Assembly: GCA_013407085.1 (NCBI GenBank)
Contig: JACCGJ010000219.1
Location: 141,552 to 205,551 of the forward strand
Direction of reading: 5' to 3'
DNA length: 64,000 bases
DNA from: Atriophallophorus winterbourni
Taxonomy: Eukaryota > Platyhelminthes > Trematoda > Plagiorchiida > Microphallidae
Shown here: positions 23,208 through 34,984 of the stretch, in pieces
Layout: each line of letters starts with the position of its first letter
Numbering within the stretch: position 1 is the first letter of the stretch
Translations under genes and position numbers: made by a program
Notes under the pieces: model-generated
Database searches by the model: none
What the model saw: the letters and a program-made list of their open reading frames with translations, nothing else
What the model was told of the DNA's origin: nothing

Positions 23208-23747
23208 CTATAAATAGATTTAGATAGAGCGGGGGCGCTGGTCGGCGGTTCATTCGTCAATTTCACCATTTAGCGACTGAGTTTAACCGTGGTTCGACTC
23301 AGTTTATACACACTAATGCTCAATTTTACAAGACGACTAACGGAACAATGACTAAATTTCTGGCTTATACGCTTATAAAATGTAGGTCACTTTTCTGGGC
23401 TGCTTTTCATTCTAGCTTGTGGGGCTAATTGATTATCCTGCTTGTGTATTCCGTCTACAAACTAGACGTCATGCAGAATAATATTTATCCACCGTCGTTT
23501 TTAAGACCTTTGTATTTCACGAGAAGTTTAATCACTTTTACACAATGTTTGGTTTGCAAGAGCGGCCTACCTGAAAAATTAACTGCCTCAGAATATATAT
23601 ATATACTGAAGCGCTAGAAAGTGGGCAATAATTGAAAATCGATGACGTGACTTAGTTCTCGACCGAAGCTTATCACCGAAGATAACTACTAAAGCTAAGG
23701 TAGCATTTGGTTGATGTTTAATGAGATGCTTTACTTTGTTTTCACAG

Positions 23748-24215
23748 CCTACTACGCTGCGAATCAAACTGCAATGGCACCGTTGGGTCCTCGTTCTGTT
23801 CATGATTCGTTCCACGAACTCTATTCATCACCGGCCTATGCCCCTGTGATCACTTTATCGAGCCATGCAGGATTTCGCACAATACCTACCACGCCGGTCT
23901 ATACAAGTCTGTATTCACAAACACCGACAGAAGTTGTCCCCAACCAGTCGAAAATGATGAACGTGTGTCCGACTACGATTGCTTTAACAGAGCTATTCGG
24001 ATCACTTCGAATTGGTAACCCAGGTTCTGTGGACTATACGGGGTCCGGTGATATGAGATCCATGCTACAAACTGCGTCACCTGGTGTGGTTACTTCGGGA
24101 GGTTTTCAACAGGCACTTATTTCTCATCCGGGTAGCCTTGGTGAGGTTCAAGGTGAATTCCGTACGTCGACCAGTAGCGTCACTGCTCCGACCTCTTCAG
24201 TAGCCCAAATTTCGA
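23748..24215 (+). CDS. NOVA-like gene, Ser/Thr/Pro-rich spacer exon
   Basis: The exon begins after tttcacag. Its first two bases complete an Ala codon with the G left by the 14839 donor, giving AYYAANQTAMAPLGP. It is 468 bp, fully open, and rich in Ser, Thr, Pro, Gly and Tyr, as expected for the disordered spacer between KH2 and KH3 in NOVA proteins. It ends in phase 1 at a good donor (A|GTGAGT). No domain is visible. The 8.9-kb intron before it holds the duplicated RTE fragments and the assembly gap. Confidence 0.8.
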
Positions 24216-24639
24216 GTGAGTATAAAATTTGATTGCTTGAGTGTGCATCTCGAAATTTCATTCAGTTTAGGTGGGAACAAAATGTTATCCTTAGATGATT
24301 TTAACTTCTAATCTACTGTCAAATACAACCAACATTGGTTTTCCAAGAGAAAATCAAAATGTGATTCCTTTATAAGTGCTTCACCTAATGTATTGTGTTA
24401 CTCATCAACTGTACTTACGCTCTACAAATGGTTTTGTCATCAGAGAAAGACAGTATGACTGAGTTCAGTCAGCCGTCAAACAATGGGAAAGTAGTAAACG
24501 AAGTTATAACTTGATGACACGGTTTATTAGTTCTCTTAAAACGATTCACAGTGCTGAATTACAGAATCACAAAATTGTTCCTGGCCTTGCGCTCAACAAG
24601 GAATTCTCGCGCCCGTCGGTCGTTTCCTCTGATTAATAT

Positions 24640-26241
24640 TCTTGTGCGGTCCCAGTCGAACTAATGCCCAAATTGATCAATATGTATTGAAATCAGTGAA
24701 TTCCGGTCATGTCTGTATACGGCCAACTGGAGTTTATGTAGTCTTGTGCTCAGTTTGCAACCTGTTTATCCGACGTAATTCTTTTCGCAATTTCTGTATG
24801 CAATCTTGTAGACGATATTCGACTATTCTTCTTTCGCCAATTTGTCTTTCGTGTTGTTTGAATGGTTGCGGAGTGTTGACGCTGGTTTATGTGCGATGTC
24901 GATTCCAAGTGGCCGATGTACCATTGCTGCAATTTCGGAGATATGTTGAACATACGTCAGACTGCGCGTGATTCTATTGTCTCATCGGTTTCTTTGTTGG
25001 GGTCGGTTGAACTTGTTGCGTAATATGATGCTTCTTGCATATCCATTTTGCTGGAAAACTGTGAACAAATTTTATTCTTTTCTTCTCAGTTCATCTGTGC
25101 TGCAATGGGTTGCCGCATTTCTGAATAGAGTTCCGATGCAACTGCGTCTGTGTGTGTGTCTGTGTGAGGTTTTTCGGTAGACGTAGGTCTCCAACGTTCC
25201 TTCGCTTGTCCGTTTCACTTGAACATCCAGGAATTGTAAACAGTCGTCAACTTCAGTTTCCTTTGTAAATTGTATTCCAGTAAATACGCAATTGAGCAGT
25301 CGGTGCGATTCATCCAGCTCTGTTCTTTTCATAATCACGAAGGTGTCGTCCACGTAGTGGATCCATATTTTTGGTCGTATTATTCGCAGGACAATTCGTC
25401 CCAAATCAGTGGTTCCATTGCCTTTCATCGGAGTTGTTCATGTATTTTTCCATTAAACTTTCGTGTGTCAATCGATTTCCATTATATTCCGTTCCTTTTT
25501 CATTAAGTAAAGATGATATAGTTTGCTTCGCGAGTGTTCTGTCGATCGAGGTGAATATGCCGTTACGTCAAAATAAACCATTTGTTCGATCTACACACAC
25601 TTCAATTTCTGCAAAAATCGTTCGGCTGAGTCGACCGAATCTGTCACTGGGTATAACAATCTTCTTCGCAGCTCTTTAGATAACTCGTAGGTTGGTCCTC
25701 CTGGCAATGAAATTATTGGGTGCAGTGGAACATTTTCTTTGTGTATTTTCGGTAATCCACGGAATCTTGCGGCTTCTTTTTTGTTTGTTTTACTCCATTC
25801 AGTTGTCCCATGAACTTCTAAACTTTCAAGGTCGCGTTGATTTTTCTATCGAGTCGTTTCGTCAGGTCTTCGTTTATTCTTCTGTATGCTGTTCTCTTGG
25901 AGTAGTTGCCACCTTTTTCGATATATTTTGCCTTGTTCATGACGGTCATTCTTCCTTTGTCGGTGGGAAGTGTATCGTTGTTCTGGTTTTGCTTCAGTTT
26001 GCTCAATGCTTTACTGTTTTGTTTGTATGTCCTATATTCTTGATGAGTGCAAGTATAATTCTTTATCGGATTCCTTCTCGCCAATCTTTTTACAAAGTCT
26101 AAGATTTCTTGACCCAAAGTTCCTCGCTGGTAGAGGCATGATAAGGGGTGATATTCTGAACTTTGTTTTCCAGGTCACGTCGCTTGTTGGCCTTGGTTTT
26201 TGGGTCATTATTGTGATGGCGTTTTCTAACTGATGCGTCAA
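24640..26241 (-). pseudogene. Penelope-like element, RT and GIY-YIG regions, decayed, antisense in a NOVA intron
   Basis: On the minus strand, from 26115 downward, the N-terminal RT part has LPTDKGRMTVMNK, followed by the catalytic HYVDDTFVI, the C-terminal segment CLQFLDVQVKR and ETYVYRKTSH (all typical of Penelope RT). A GIY-YIG-like endonuclease start follows (NIVYKIAYRNCEKNYVG, around 24760-24830). Several stops and frameshifts break it. It is opposite in strand to the NOVA gene, between the exons ending 24215 and starting 26926. Confidence 0.85.
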
Positions 26242-26242
26242 A

Positions 26243-26485
26243 ATGCAGCCTCGAGATGCGAGGGAATATCAATGCTTTATTCGTGAATCAGTCTTGGCGG
26301 AGCACGTTTTAGATACAGGCCACAGCGTCGACCTAGGCAATGTGTAAGTGTTAAGACGCCGTATTATACCATATGCCGAGCACCTTCACGCTAAGGCGGC
26401 CTAAATTTCGAAGGCATACCGATTGGTAGGCAATTATGTGGATGGGGCGGAAATCTGCACAATCTGGCGCTCAGCATTGATGCGA
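26243..26485 (+). pseudogene. Penelope-like GIY-YIG C-terminal fragment
   Basis: Plus-strand frame with ESVLAEHVLDTGHSVDLGNV, the conserved endonuclease tail of Penelope elements, followed by VDGAEICTIW. It contains stops. It is directly adjacent to and opposite in strand to the preceding Penelope fragment, and homologous to 35130-35395. Confidence 0.7.
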
Positions 26486-26925
26486 ATGTATTTAGTTCAT
26501 ATTCATCTTATACCCAATAATTGAGATTTTTCTTTTCCTCCAAAAATTATCGTACCTTGACCCAATTATTTTTTACGCATGTGGGCCACAGTGTCAACAG
26601 ACCTTGACCGTGCTCACTTGTATTAGATTAATGTGCATACTTAGCCTAATCGGCAAATCAACCACTGATCCTGGTATAGCATACCTGATATGATACCCCC
26701 TATGTTTGCTATAAGCTGTTTAGCAGTAAGGTAAAAACAGGTAGTGGGTTGACTGCTACTTAGTCATGTTCCCTGTCCTGACCATCACCCTTGGATTTTC
26801 ATTTAACGGAAACCATCCCGCTTTCGTTCGAGTCATTTATTTTTTGAATTAATATACATCTCGTCCGCTAACATTTAGATTCTCAGTTAAATGGTGTTCT
26901 GGCAGTGATTTTATTCTACCTCCAG

Positions 26926-27211
26926 ATATCCCCCGTTCAACAGAAGAAGCATGCCCTGGACAAGTCGATTCCTTATCGAAAACTGAATCTCCACACCTCG
27001 AACCTCCCCGTTCACATGACCAATCTGTTGTCCATCCAACGATAAGTGAGCAGCTCGGTGGATCGGATCACAATCCACCAGTCTCTCTGCATCACAACGT
27101 AAAATCTCCCAATACCAACGATACCCTGACCTCGAATCTTGATGGCACAAAAGTCGAACTATTTTTGAATGGCGGGACCCCTTTAACCCTTGCTGCCAGT
27201 TGTATCAGCAA
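26926..27211 (+). CDS. NOVA-like gene, probable further spacer exon
   Basis: Strong acceptor (tctacctccag) and donor (AA|GTGAGT). In the phase inherited from the exon ending at 24215 it is open for 286 bp, and both other frames hit stops. The product is hydrophilic and Ser/Pro/His/Asn-rich, from IPRSTEEACPGQVDSLSK to an end of LAASCISK. It ends with two bases of a codon. The exon is supported by phase and splice sites but has no recognisable domain, so it is less certain than the KH2 exons. The antisense frame at 26911-27150 is its shadow. Confidence 0.65.
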
Positions 27212-27948
27212 GTGAGTAAGTAAACGCTCATACCTATGTGTGATACTCATTCAGAAGTCTACTTTGCTGTTTTTGCCGGAAATATTTATCCGGTATATAT
27301 TTTGTACTAACAATAAGCAGGATTATACTTGCCTGTGTACGCCATGGTGTGTAACCTGGCGATTTCATCTTGTTTTAATTGAATGGCTTCGCATACTCGT
27401 TCCAGACGATTATATTTCGAAAATCGGTAGTTTGATCGACTTGTACTGAGTTTAACACTTGGATGGATGTACGTGCTGGTCTTTTGTGTATTTGAATGGG
27501 TTAGTGCAGTCGCCAAAACTATTAGAAAGAAATCACTTATGGTCCTAGTTCAAAGATGCATCGCTAATGTACGGCATCCCAGACACTATCCATTATATTG
27601 ATGCTACACCTCTATGTTGTGTGATGGTTGGCTAAATCGAATGATCCATTCAGAGGTTTCGGATTATGTTCTCCAGAATCCAGTAGAGATTCGTACCCGG
27701 AAAGTAACTGGATAAAAATTAGACGAGCATTGCCTCAAGCCAGTTTTGCAGGCAACGCTTTTTAGCCAAACACGGAAGATCATAATTCTGTCTGGGCAAA
27801 ACCCATCGGGGGCGCATTCATGATTATGAATAGTCTATTTACAAAGCGCATCAACCTTCGCGTGCGACTAAATGAAACCTATCTGTGAAAGACAACAGGC
27901 CCGTGTAAGCTAACCTTCCTATTCGAACTTTTTCTGAACCCTCCCCAG

Positions 27949-28154
27949 CAACCGCCGAGTCTCGCCCTCTTCCCGAACTAGCCTTTAACTGGCCAGAGCT
28001 TAGTGCCGATCGGATTCTTTTGTATAATCCTGACGTCGTGTACGGGAGAAGGTTATATCAGATCAATCGAGGTCAAATCGGCTTTCAAGTCCTAGAACCT
28101 ACTACGTTGTTTACAGAGGCTTCTAGAACACTTGATGAAGCTTTTACGACGTGA
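27949..28154 (+). CDS. Candidate terminal exon of the NOVA-like gene, or exon of another + strand gene
   Basis: An excellent acceptor is visible: a ctaac branch-like site near 27910, a pyrimidine tract, then cccag. It precedes an open frame of 67 codons ending in TGA. The predicted product includes ELAFNWPELSADRILLYNP and ends in LDEAFTT. It is not KH3 and was not recognised. The frame needs a donor in phase 1. The exon ending at 24215 would fit, but the nearer exon ending at 27211 is in phase 2. Either the spacer exon is skipped, a small exon between is missing, or this belongs to another gene. Confidence 0.42.
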
Positions 28155-28173
28155 CCTGCCCACTTGTGGTTGT

Positions 28174-28273
28174 GTCCCAATTCACCAACATTCTCAACAT
28201 TAATCACATTCACCTGTGAATCCCACAACACACGCGAAAGCCGATTGGTCAAAGCGTTTATTACGCATATGAT
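28174..28273 (+). repeat. R3 dispersed repeat, copy 2
   Basis: It shares with 4392-4490 the order: an AATCAC-TTCACCT segment, GAATCCCACAA, then CGATTGGTCAAA and a CATATG end. About 100 bp, roughly three-quarters similar by eye. Confidence 0.55.
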
Positions 28274-28274
28274 G

Positions 28275-29890
28275 AATAAAACGCTTGTGTTTTAACAGGC
28301 AAACCTCGTTACCGCTACGTTGTCCTAAATCTGTCTGTGCCAGATGTCATATTGATCTGATTTGTCAATCGACTGTGGTTACATTCGACCCCTTATCACG
28401 TCACGCTCGTCGTTTGAACCGTTTTCCTCCCACTCTTCCGAAAGTCGAATTACGATTGTGTCGTGGGTCTTCCCGGCTCGTCCTGCTTTTGTGTTCTGCC
28501 GGAATGTGGTGTTTTGCACACCACCCAAGAGCTCATGACTGGATCTTTTCGCTAGTACACTACACTCATTTACAATAGATGGGCAATCAAGCAGGGTCAT
28601 CTCATCATTCAAGGTTCTCGCACATTTTCCGTCGTGCTGGTTTACGTTTGTTGTTGCTGGTCTTCATGACTTGCCCTGCTTTTGCCCAAGTGTGGTGATT
28701 CCTGCACATCACCCAAGAGCCGAAGATTGGCACCGGTTCATTTCACATCAGGAAACCGAATGTGCGGTCCATCGTGGGTACTGACCGGCGAACATTTCGA
28801 TGCACTCATTTGTGCTGAACTGCTCTCTCAGTTACCGCTTCCGATCGAGCGAGGGTTGTTCGTCTTGAGTTCACCTTATAATTGTTCTATTACGACCAGG
28901 GCTTGTTGAGTAAAGATTATTGACGACAATCGTCTTTTGGTTGTAGCATCAAGTCGAGCTTGAGTTGCATAATCGGAAGTTTCTTACTTCGATGTTTTTT
29001 AAAGTTGCCCATATGAAGCCTCATCGTTTCCTATCAAAACACCTGACATCTTCTCCATATTTACAGGCATGGATGCCAATCAACTTCGGATTTCGGCGAA
29101 ATTCCCCGCCCACTTTAATGAGCCCCTCAGTTGGTTTTATTATTGGTTACTTATTTTTCCCAAAAATTATTCCCTTCTTTCCCAGATTAACCCGAAGCCC
29201 ATCTTGATTTGTCGCCGAGCCTATGCTAGTTCCCCGGTGCATATATATACTAGAATTATCTATTGGGATTGTTCACGTTTCTCGAGATCGCGCCTATATT
29301 GAACAAATTATCGGATCGATTCGTGACCATTTGTTTGGTGATACATATACGCATAGATTAGATTTCAATCAGCCCGTTTTGCTGACGGTGATGCCGCCAT
29401 TAGACACGATATGTTTTTCCTTCAACACTTTGTTGTTTCTTGTTTGTCTGTCACCTATTTTCTCGGTAAGTGGAAGAATTACAACCTCAGATGCAACTAT
29501 TTTTGTGTCCTTTTCCTGTTTTCTTGTCTCTTATTTATCCGTTTTTATGCGAAGCAACTGATCACGAAGATACCAAACTGATTTTCTATCAAACAGCAAT
29601 CAGATTGACTATTGTTTTTTTTATCTAGCACATGCTTTACTCACTTATTGCCAATGCTACTTAGCTTTTGTCTGTCCCTTGATATCCAACGCTGTCAGTG
29701 TTAGCTATCATAATCTGTGTTTTATCTGTTCTTGATTTATCAATCATTGTTTTTGGCTGTGACGAAAAACATGCATGATGACTATTTGTGTAACGTTCAC
29801 TCCCGAGATATATGCGCAATCGTCACGATTATAGGCTTTATTTTGCTGTTTTTTCTCTTGTTCGGTTGATGGTTAGAAGTCATAAAGGGC
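28275..29890. other. Uncertain region after the candidate terminal exon
   Basis: Several medium frames are open here (28285-28578; 29069-29302; 29223-29561, the last including RAYIEQIIGSIRDHLFGD and RLDFNQPVLLTVMPPLD). Some have plausible acceptors, as before 28298 (gttttaacag) and 29069 (atttacag). None was recognised and the phases do not chain. They could be exons of an unknown + strand gene or decayed repeat. Confidence 0.35.
28455..28745 (+). repeat. Imperfect direct duplication of about 90 bp
   Basis: 28455-28545 and 28640-28745 share the pattern GTCTTC-, CCCTGCTTTTG- and GCACA-CACCCAAGAGC. Both are open in one frame, but the two frames do not agree, so coding is not supported. Confidence 0.45.
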
Positions 29891-29893
29891 TTG

Positions 29894-30825
29894 AATATAT
29901 ATATATATATACAATCATTTAAAAATGAAAAAGTGCCACCCTGCAATGCACGAGAAAAAGAAAGAAAAAAAAGGTACACTATGAGGGGGAATTTTTTTGT
30001 CCATTGTTCCACATGTCGATTTTTTTCACAAATTTGAGGGTGGAACACAAAATAGAATGTACTCTCTCCACTGTTGCCGGTTCTCAGCCATCGTCGACAG
30101 CGTGTCAAGCCACAGACACTCACTATCCCTTGGACCCCACCCAGGAAGCCGCGTTCGTCCGACCCGAGCTAAACCCGACGTCAAGCGTTTTAAGGCCTTC
30201 TTCCAGGTCAGCGGTTGTCCACCTGAACACCGCCGCCAGCCTGGGCCAACCGACACACGCAGCGCGCGGAAGGGTAGGCGCTCAGGCTTCATTCTCAAGA
30301 CATGCCCTAGCCAGCGGAGACGGGAACGGTCGATTAGGTCTCGTAGCATCAGGCTGTCCACACCTAGAACACGGTGCCTCACTTCAACGTTGCTAGTGCG
30401 GTGTTGCCACCACACTCGTGCAAGCCTCCGTAAACATCGATGTTCAAACACCTCCAAGCGCCGGAGCTCCTCTGCGCGTACTGCCCAGCTCTCGCACCCG
30501 TAAAGCAAGACCGACCTGACTGAGGCCAGGTAAACTCTCCCCTTGAGTCTCAAACTCACGTCAGACCGCTTCCAGAGATGACCTAGACTAGTGAACGCGA
30601 AGCGAGCTCTCGCAATGCGAGAGCCGATCTCACTTTCCAGCCCTCCTCCCGCCGTGATGCAGCTACCAAGATAGGTGAACTGTTCCACACAGTCCAGACT
30701 GAGGTCATCGACCGTCAGAGTGGGCTGCAACCCCTCCCAATCTTGAAGAAGAACCTTACACTTAGTTGGAGCTAAGTGCAATCCGTACCTAGACGCCTCC
30801 AATGCTAGCTGGTTCTGTGCAAGTT
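29894..30825 (-). mobile_element. 5'-truncated RTE-type LINE with (TA)n tail
   Basis: A minus-strand element ending in GGGTGGCACTTTTTCATTT, AAATGATTGT and then a TA run (29894-29911). Microsatellite tails instead of poly(A) are typical of RTE LINEs. The 5' end lies just after where the RT catalytic YADD should be. The 3'-terminal 32 bases recur exactly at 62234-62265. Confidence 0.8.
30026..30802 (-). CDS. C-terminal 258 codons of RTE-type LINE ORF, uninterrupted
   Basis: Open without any stop. It begins in the segment after the RT active site (ASRYGLHLAPTKCKVLL), continues with FTYLGSCITAGGGLESEI and LLYGCESWAVR, then RSRLRWLGHVLRMKPERLP, and ends with the RTE tail containing RTRLPGWGPRD. 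The Met at 30802 is internal to the full family protein, because the element is 5'-truncated and lacks endonuclease and RT palm. High GC and an open frame suggest recent insertion compared with the RTE fragments at 15-21 kb, which carry the same segments in broken form. It cannot make an active protein alone. Confidence 0.85.
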   Translation of the reverse strand: MEASRYGLHLAPTKCKVLLQDWEGLQPTLTVDDLSLDCVEQFTYLGSCITAGGGLESEIGSRIARARFAFTSLGHLWKRSDVSLRLKGRVYLASVRSVLLYGCESWAVRAEELRRLEVFEHRCLRRLARVWWQHRTSNVEVRHRVLGVDSLMLRDLIDRSRLRWLGHVLRMKPERLPFRALRVSVGPGWRRCSGGQPLTWKKALKRLTSGLARVGRTRLPGWGPRDSECLWLDTLSTMAENRQQWREYILFCVPPSNL

Positions 30826-31147
30826 GTTAATATCCCCCACAACTCTGCTGTGCACATACCAGCATTGCCCGCGCTACCATAATCATGCGTAGTGATTATA
30901 GATAAACAACCTGTTCCAATCAAGTGCCATCGATGCAAATATGTAAGTAACACAAAATCAATGGAAACGATGGTTTACGCTTGCCTAAATCTGTTACTTT
31001 TACATTTTTCACGGGATTACTTCACGACTGTCCATGTGTAGGCACCTTGTTCCGGCGTGCCAGTAGTTAATCTTCTATACGTTCCGTAGCTTTTCAAATT
31101 TCAATCTTTTCTATCGTATGGCAGTTTAACACTCAGTACATGCTTGG

Positions 31148-31258
31148 CATCGCTATTTTCCTTTCCCATCTGTCTAGGCCTGAGCAACCTGGCAGTCTAT
31201 GACTGCGCGCCACTTTACCTGGATCAGGCTTGTGATTTCATACGTACATACATGTATA
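31148..31258 (+). repeat. R1 SINE-like repeat, 3' half
   Basis: CCCATCTGTCTAGGCCTGAG, CAACCTGGCAGT, then CCTGGATCAGGCTTGTG and a TACGTACATACATG tail. The CACGTGCAG segment is deleted. Confidence 0.7.
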
Positions 31259-31694
31259 CCGCCGTAACAATGTTCACGGTGGTGATGATAAATAGTAAAT
31301 AACCAAATAAAATTTAGTTCGCTTCGCGGGACCTCGCATCGGGCTGAAATTACAAATTTCTTTCAAAACGAGCGATATCGCTAATCAGGTTGGACAACGT
31401 AGTACCATGTTTGGGTATATCGGTATTCGAAGATTATTGGTGTCAGTCTAGATAAATAATCGTTTAGTCCGGAGACGACGAGAATCTACTATTTCGGAGA
31501 AATGCGCCGTGATAGTCAAGAAATCAGCCGTCCATTTAGATGCTTTAAACATTCATACAGCTGCCAAGCAAAAAATTGCAGGCAATTTAGAAGCCGTAAC
31601 ATTTAATTAGAAAATAAGTTACTGTACATATGCAGATTAAAACACACTGTACAGGGTATAAAAACACATCGAACGGACATAAAACAGTTTGTTT

Positions 31695-31924
31695 TTATGG
31701 GTTAAAATTGTTGGTCACGGATGTGAGAGCATTTCGTATCTTTCCACCGTTTTTGGCACCCTTCGGTTTCCATGAATCCGGATCCTCGAGCAAATAAGCG
31801 AACTGGTCGGATACTTGAAGAGGGTCCCATAATTGCTTTAGTCTGATTGCCTCTTGCTTGTCAACATTCGCGGATTCCGTTTGGCATATTCGGTGATGAA
31901 TTACACCGTCAGGATTGAATATGA
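31695..31924 (-). CDS. Probable last coding exon of the unidentified - strand gene
   Basis: A minus-strand acceptor (tttcaag) is followed by 76 open codons and a TAA. The product includes KQLWDPLQVSDQFAYLLEDP and a basic, Asn-rich end (NALTSVTNNFNP). It has no Met near its start, so it would be missed by a search that requires one. An ATTAAA-like signal lies about 95 bp downstream on the same strand (around 31600). Composition, acceptor and absence of copies elsewhere in the window argue for a real exon. Assignment to the same gene as the coiled-coil exon is inference from strand and order. Confidence 0.6.
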
Positions 31925-32124
31925 CTTGAAATAAATGTATGGTTAAGGAAGTTTTTGTAGAAGATGGTGAAATCTATGTACCCTTTATACATACAAGTGT
32001 AAGACACGTCATGTTTGACAGTCTAGCTCAATAATAGCTTACATAAAACGGAAACTCGCCTAAACCCTATTTAGCGAAGCAGTATATAGCAACACATTTC
32101 AAGTACTCACCCAACAATCTAATT

Positions 32125-32226
32125 CCCAAAATGCTCATTTGCATGCATTTCCATCACACCCTACGAATGGCTTCGTGCGGTTTGCACTCATCCGGTAGGA
32201 ACAGTAAGATCAGGAACCGGATGCGT
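32125..32226 (-). repeat. R2 fragment with hammerhead-like motif joined to R1
   Basis: On the minus strand: CCTAC, CGGATGA (one core change), a perfect GTGC/GCAC stem II, GAAG in place of GAAA, then GTAGG, which pairs perfectly with CCTAC. An R1 repeat follows directly at 32227. Confidence 0.6.
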
Positions 32227-32362
32227 TCGAAACAGCGAGCAACCAGACAGTACCTTAGCCCACGTGCAGTCTCTGACTGTGCGGCACTTTGCCTCCACCA
32301 GGCTTGTGCTTTCATACCATATGCCACTGTTGGATCAGGCTTGTGCTTTTATACCTATGGAT
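32227..32362 (+). repeat. R1 SINE-like repeat, 3' part with a second partial 3' end
   Basis: CAGACAGTACCTTAGCCCAC through AGGCTTGTGCTTTCATACC, followed by a repeat of TGGATCAGGCTTGTGCTTTT. The central domain is missing. Confidence 0.65.
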
Positions 32363-32689
32363 AAGATTGATTGTATCATCCATGGCATACAAGCGCAACT
32401 TGTTAATCTAATTCCAGTTTCCTAAACATCAAGGCGATTCTAATTAAAAAATCAAAATTTGCAAACAAACACTGCGTAAACGGTGTTGAGACTAGAACGT
32501 TATTTGAATGACCTTTTACAAGAGTACCGATATGAAGTGATGTGTCCAACACAAAATGACACGAAGTCATTATAAACATATTGAAGGGAACGGAGACTGT
32601 AATAATCACTCGAGGCTCGCTGGTGCGACAAGAGCAAGTGTACCGAATGGGCTGAAAAGTGGTGATAAAAGTCCGGATGTTGGACACCT

Positions 32690-34980
32690 GCCAGTCATGA
32701 AGTAATGACCTGAAATGTTTACATAATTAATGAATAATGAACCAGAAGACGGCCGCAGCGGGTGCGAGCGTCACATGATGTGGGTAAACGGTCCTTATAT
32801 AAATAACCAGTTGTGTGATTAAAAATAAACGTTGTGTCCGAAACGCTTTGACTTCTCATTCACTGCAATATCAAATATGTGAGCCCCCATAAGTTAGTAT
32901 TCAGTTTAAACTCTTTGGCGGGCGTATGTGAAAATAAAAAACCGAGAAAGGATACAGGCTGTCACATCGTCGGCCGTTGTCATGAATTTGGTCTTCAAGC
33001 ATTCATCGTATAATGTACATGTGGCCCTGGGATAATGTTCAAAGAAAGGTGATATAAAACAATGATAAATGAATGTCAAATAGAACAGTCTAGTTGATTA
33101 GCTCCCAATGATAACCAATCTACATCACACAGAGTTGTTGCACAGTTAGACAATGATATTAAGAAATTGATAGAAATAATGTCAAACCAGAGAGCCTTTT
33201 AGTATGATCAAATGATTAGCCACTGGAAGTTATCGCAATCGTAATTTCCATTTACCTTTCATGTTCGGGTTTATGCCTCCCCGCTAATCAAGTATGAAAC
33301 AAGAGCATGGCCACTAGTTGGGCGGGCGTCACATAAATGCTGCATGGAAATGCCGTGTTTACTGCTGAATAACTAGTTAGTAGTGAACTACAATAGAAAC
33401 CACAAGTCATAGCACTGCGTGGGGCTTAGGAAACAATGGATTTTAATGCGGAAGCGGTTTTCATTTGGTTCATGTCTGCAAACATTGGCGAGTTTGGAAA
33501 TAAGTTCCACTAAGCTTGTATAGATTTTGTGCACGTGTTGCTCAATAATTGCTTGAATCGCCCACCAAATGTGTCACCCATGCACGAAGTCACGAGCCTG
33601 GAACTAGACAGTGCCACATAAACAGCCTCTCGTGTGGTGTATGAATTAGATCAAGCCTTTGTCCCACTGATGTATGCCTTAGATGGAAACCGAGATCGAT
33701 TAGATTCATGTCATGAATTAACAGTATTACTCGACCGGAGAGCAAATGTTATCCAAGGCATACACCTGTTACGGACTTTTATCGTTCCTCGAGACAAGCA
33801 GGTGTGGACCAATAACCGCACTAATTCTTAGTTCAGCCAATTCAATGTGAAGGCAATAATCGATAAATAGTTATGGATTGGATGCACATAAATTCCGCGC
33901 TCGCATACTTTTTGCTCATACTGCATTCACTACTCACACTACACGCAAAGGTTTATAATGGCCGTTACCAGTTTTGTAATAATCTATTTGATAGCAACCA
34001 AAAGTGCAGTTTCGCTAGTAAGGTTTTGTTACCCCTTGTTCATTCGATACGTCGCCAGCTGCCAATGTCACCAGTGTTTTCTCAATCGTGTATACAGCGA
34101 GATTTGACACCAGGTAGTATTGGCCTGTATGCTTCATTGCAGCGACATTGATGTATGCTGTCATTGGATTGGCATTCCTATCTTAGCCGAAGACACAGAT
34201 GACTGAGTAGATCGTGTATCCTCAAGTGAGGGTTTCTCTTGCGAAAAATTTGGGTTCACTGAAATGATACTGATGGAAGGCTGCAGTGGTTCTCTTCAGA
34301 GCACATGCATTTTATTGCCGGTACTAACATCCATTACCGAAGCATCGTTGTTTCACTTGGAAATCTCCACCAGTAACGATCTCGCTGACTTAAAAGGGCG
34401 ATAAAGCAATCCGCTACTCACGACGCGGGCATCTGTCTAGAGCAGGACTATTTTTCGTTTGATCTAGGCTTTTGATGCGATTTGGTGGGAAGCCCAGCAC
34501 GTTTGAAAAAGAGTTTTATACGGTCAGACTTTATGAGCTCCCGGTTCATTGAGTTTGAGACCAATATGAGGTTGTATCCTTCCGACATTTCAAAAAAGAG
34601 CATTGGTTTGGAACAATCCTTTTCAAATAATTCTCATTGAGTAGCCGTGGTCCAAAATTGTTCAAGGATTTGTGGTTAAAAAGTTCATACTTCACACCAC
34701 ATGATTACGGTGAACGAAAATGTGAATTTCTGTTAACTCCCTCTCTCCAACCAACAGACCAATGATGGTTCGTTTCTGCTGACGGCATGCACAATGTAGC
34801 ATAAACTGGTTGCCAAGTTGAGGTACGACTGGGAACGTTGGTGGAGAGCCAAAGCAACATAAATGAAATCAGCGGTAAATGTAAGATACTTTAGGAAACT
34901 ACCTAATGGCTATCCTAAGAGTTTTGTGAAACGCCAATTAAACCGGGTAAAATACCCAACACCTAAAATAGAAAAAAAAC
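32690..34980. other. No gene or repeat recognised
   Basis: If the - strand gene is continuous this is intron. A minus-strand frame at 34440-34640 (LILVSNSMNRELIKSDRIKL) looks protein-like but has no splice sites or domain match. Confidence 0.4.
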
Positions 34981-34984
34981 TGGC

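Noticed and set aside
23225..23310. Possible tRNA or tRNA-derived promoter (GGTTCGACTC B-box-like)
   Set aside because: No matching A box at proper spacing and no cloverleaf could be folded by eye.
27320..27346. A 26-bp microexon that would fix the phase between 27211 and 27949
   Set aside because: The length and phase fit, but the TACTAAC branch-like site is too close to its AG and the donor is weak; one numerical coincidence is not enough.
28285..28578. Cys-rich + strand frame starting MCFNRQTSLPLRCPKSVC
   Set aside because: It overlaps an imperfect direct duplication whose second copy is not in the same frame, so coding is not supported, though an exon cannot be excluded.
34440..34640. 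Minus-strand protein-like frame of about 60 codons
   Set aside because: No splice acceptor before it and no recognised family; kept only as a note for the search for missing exons.
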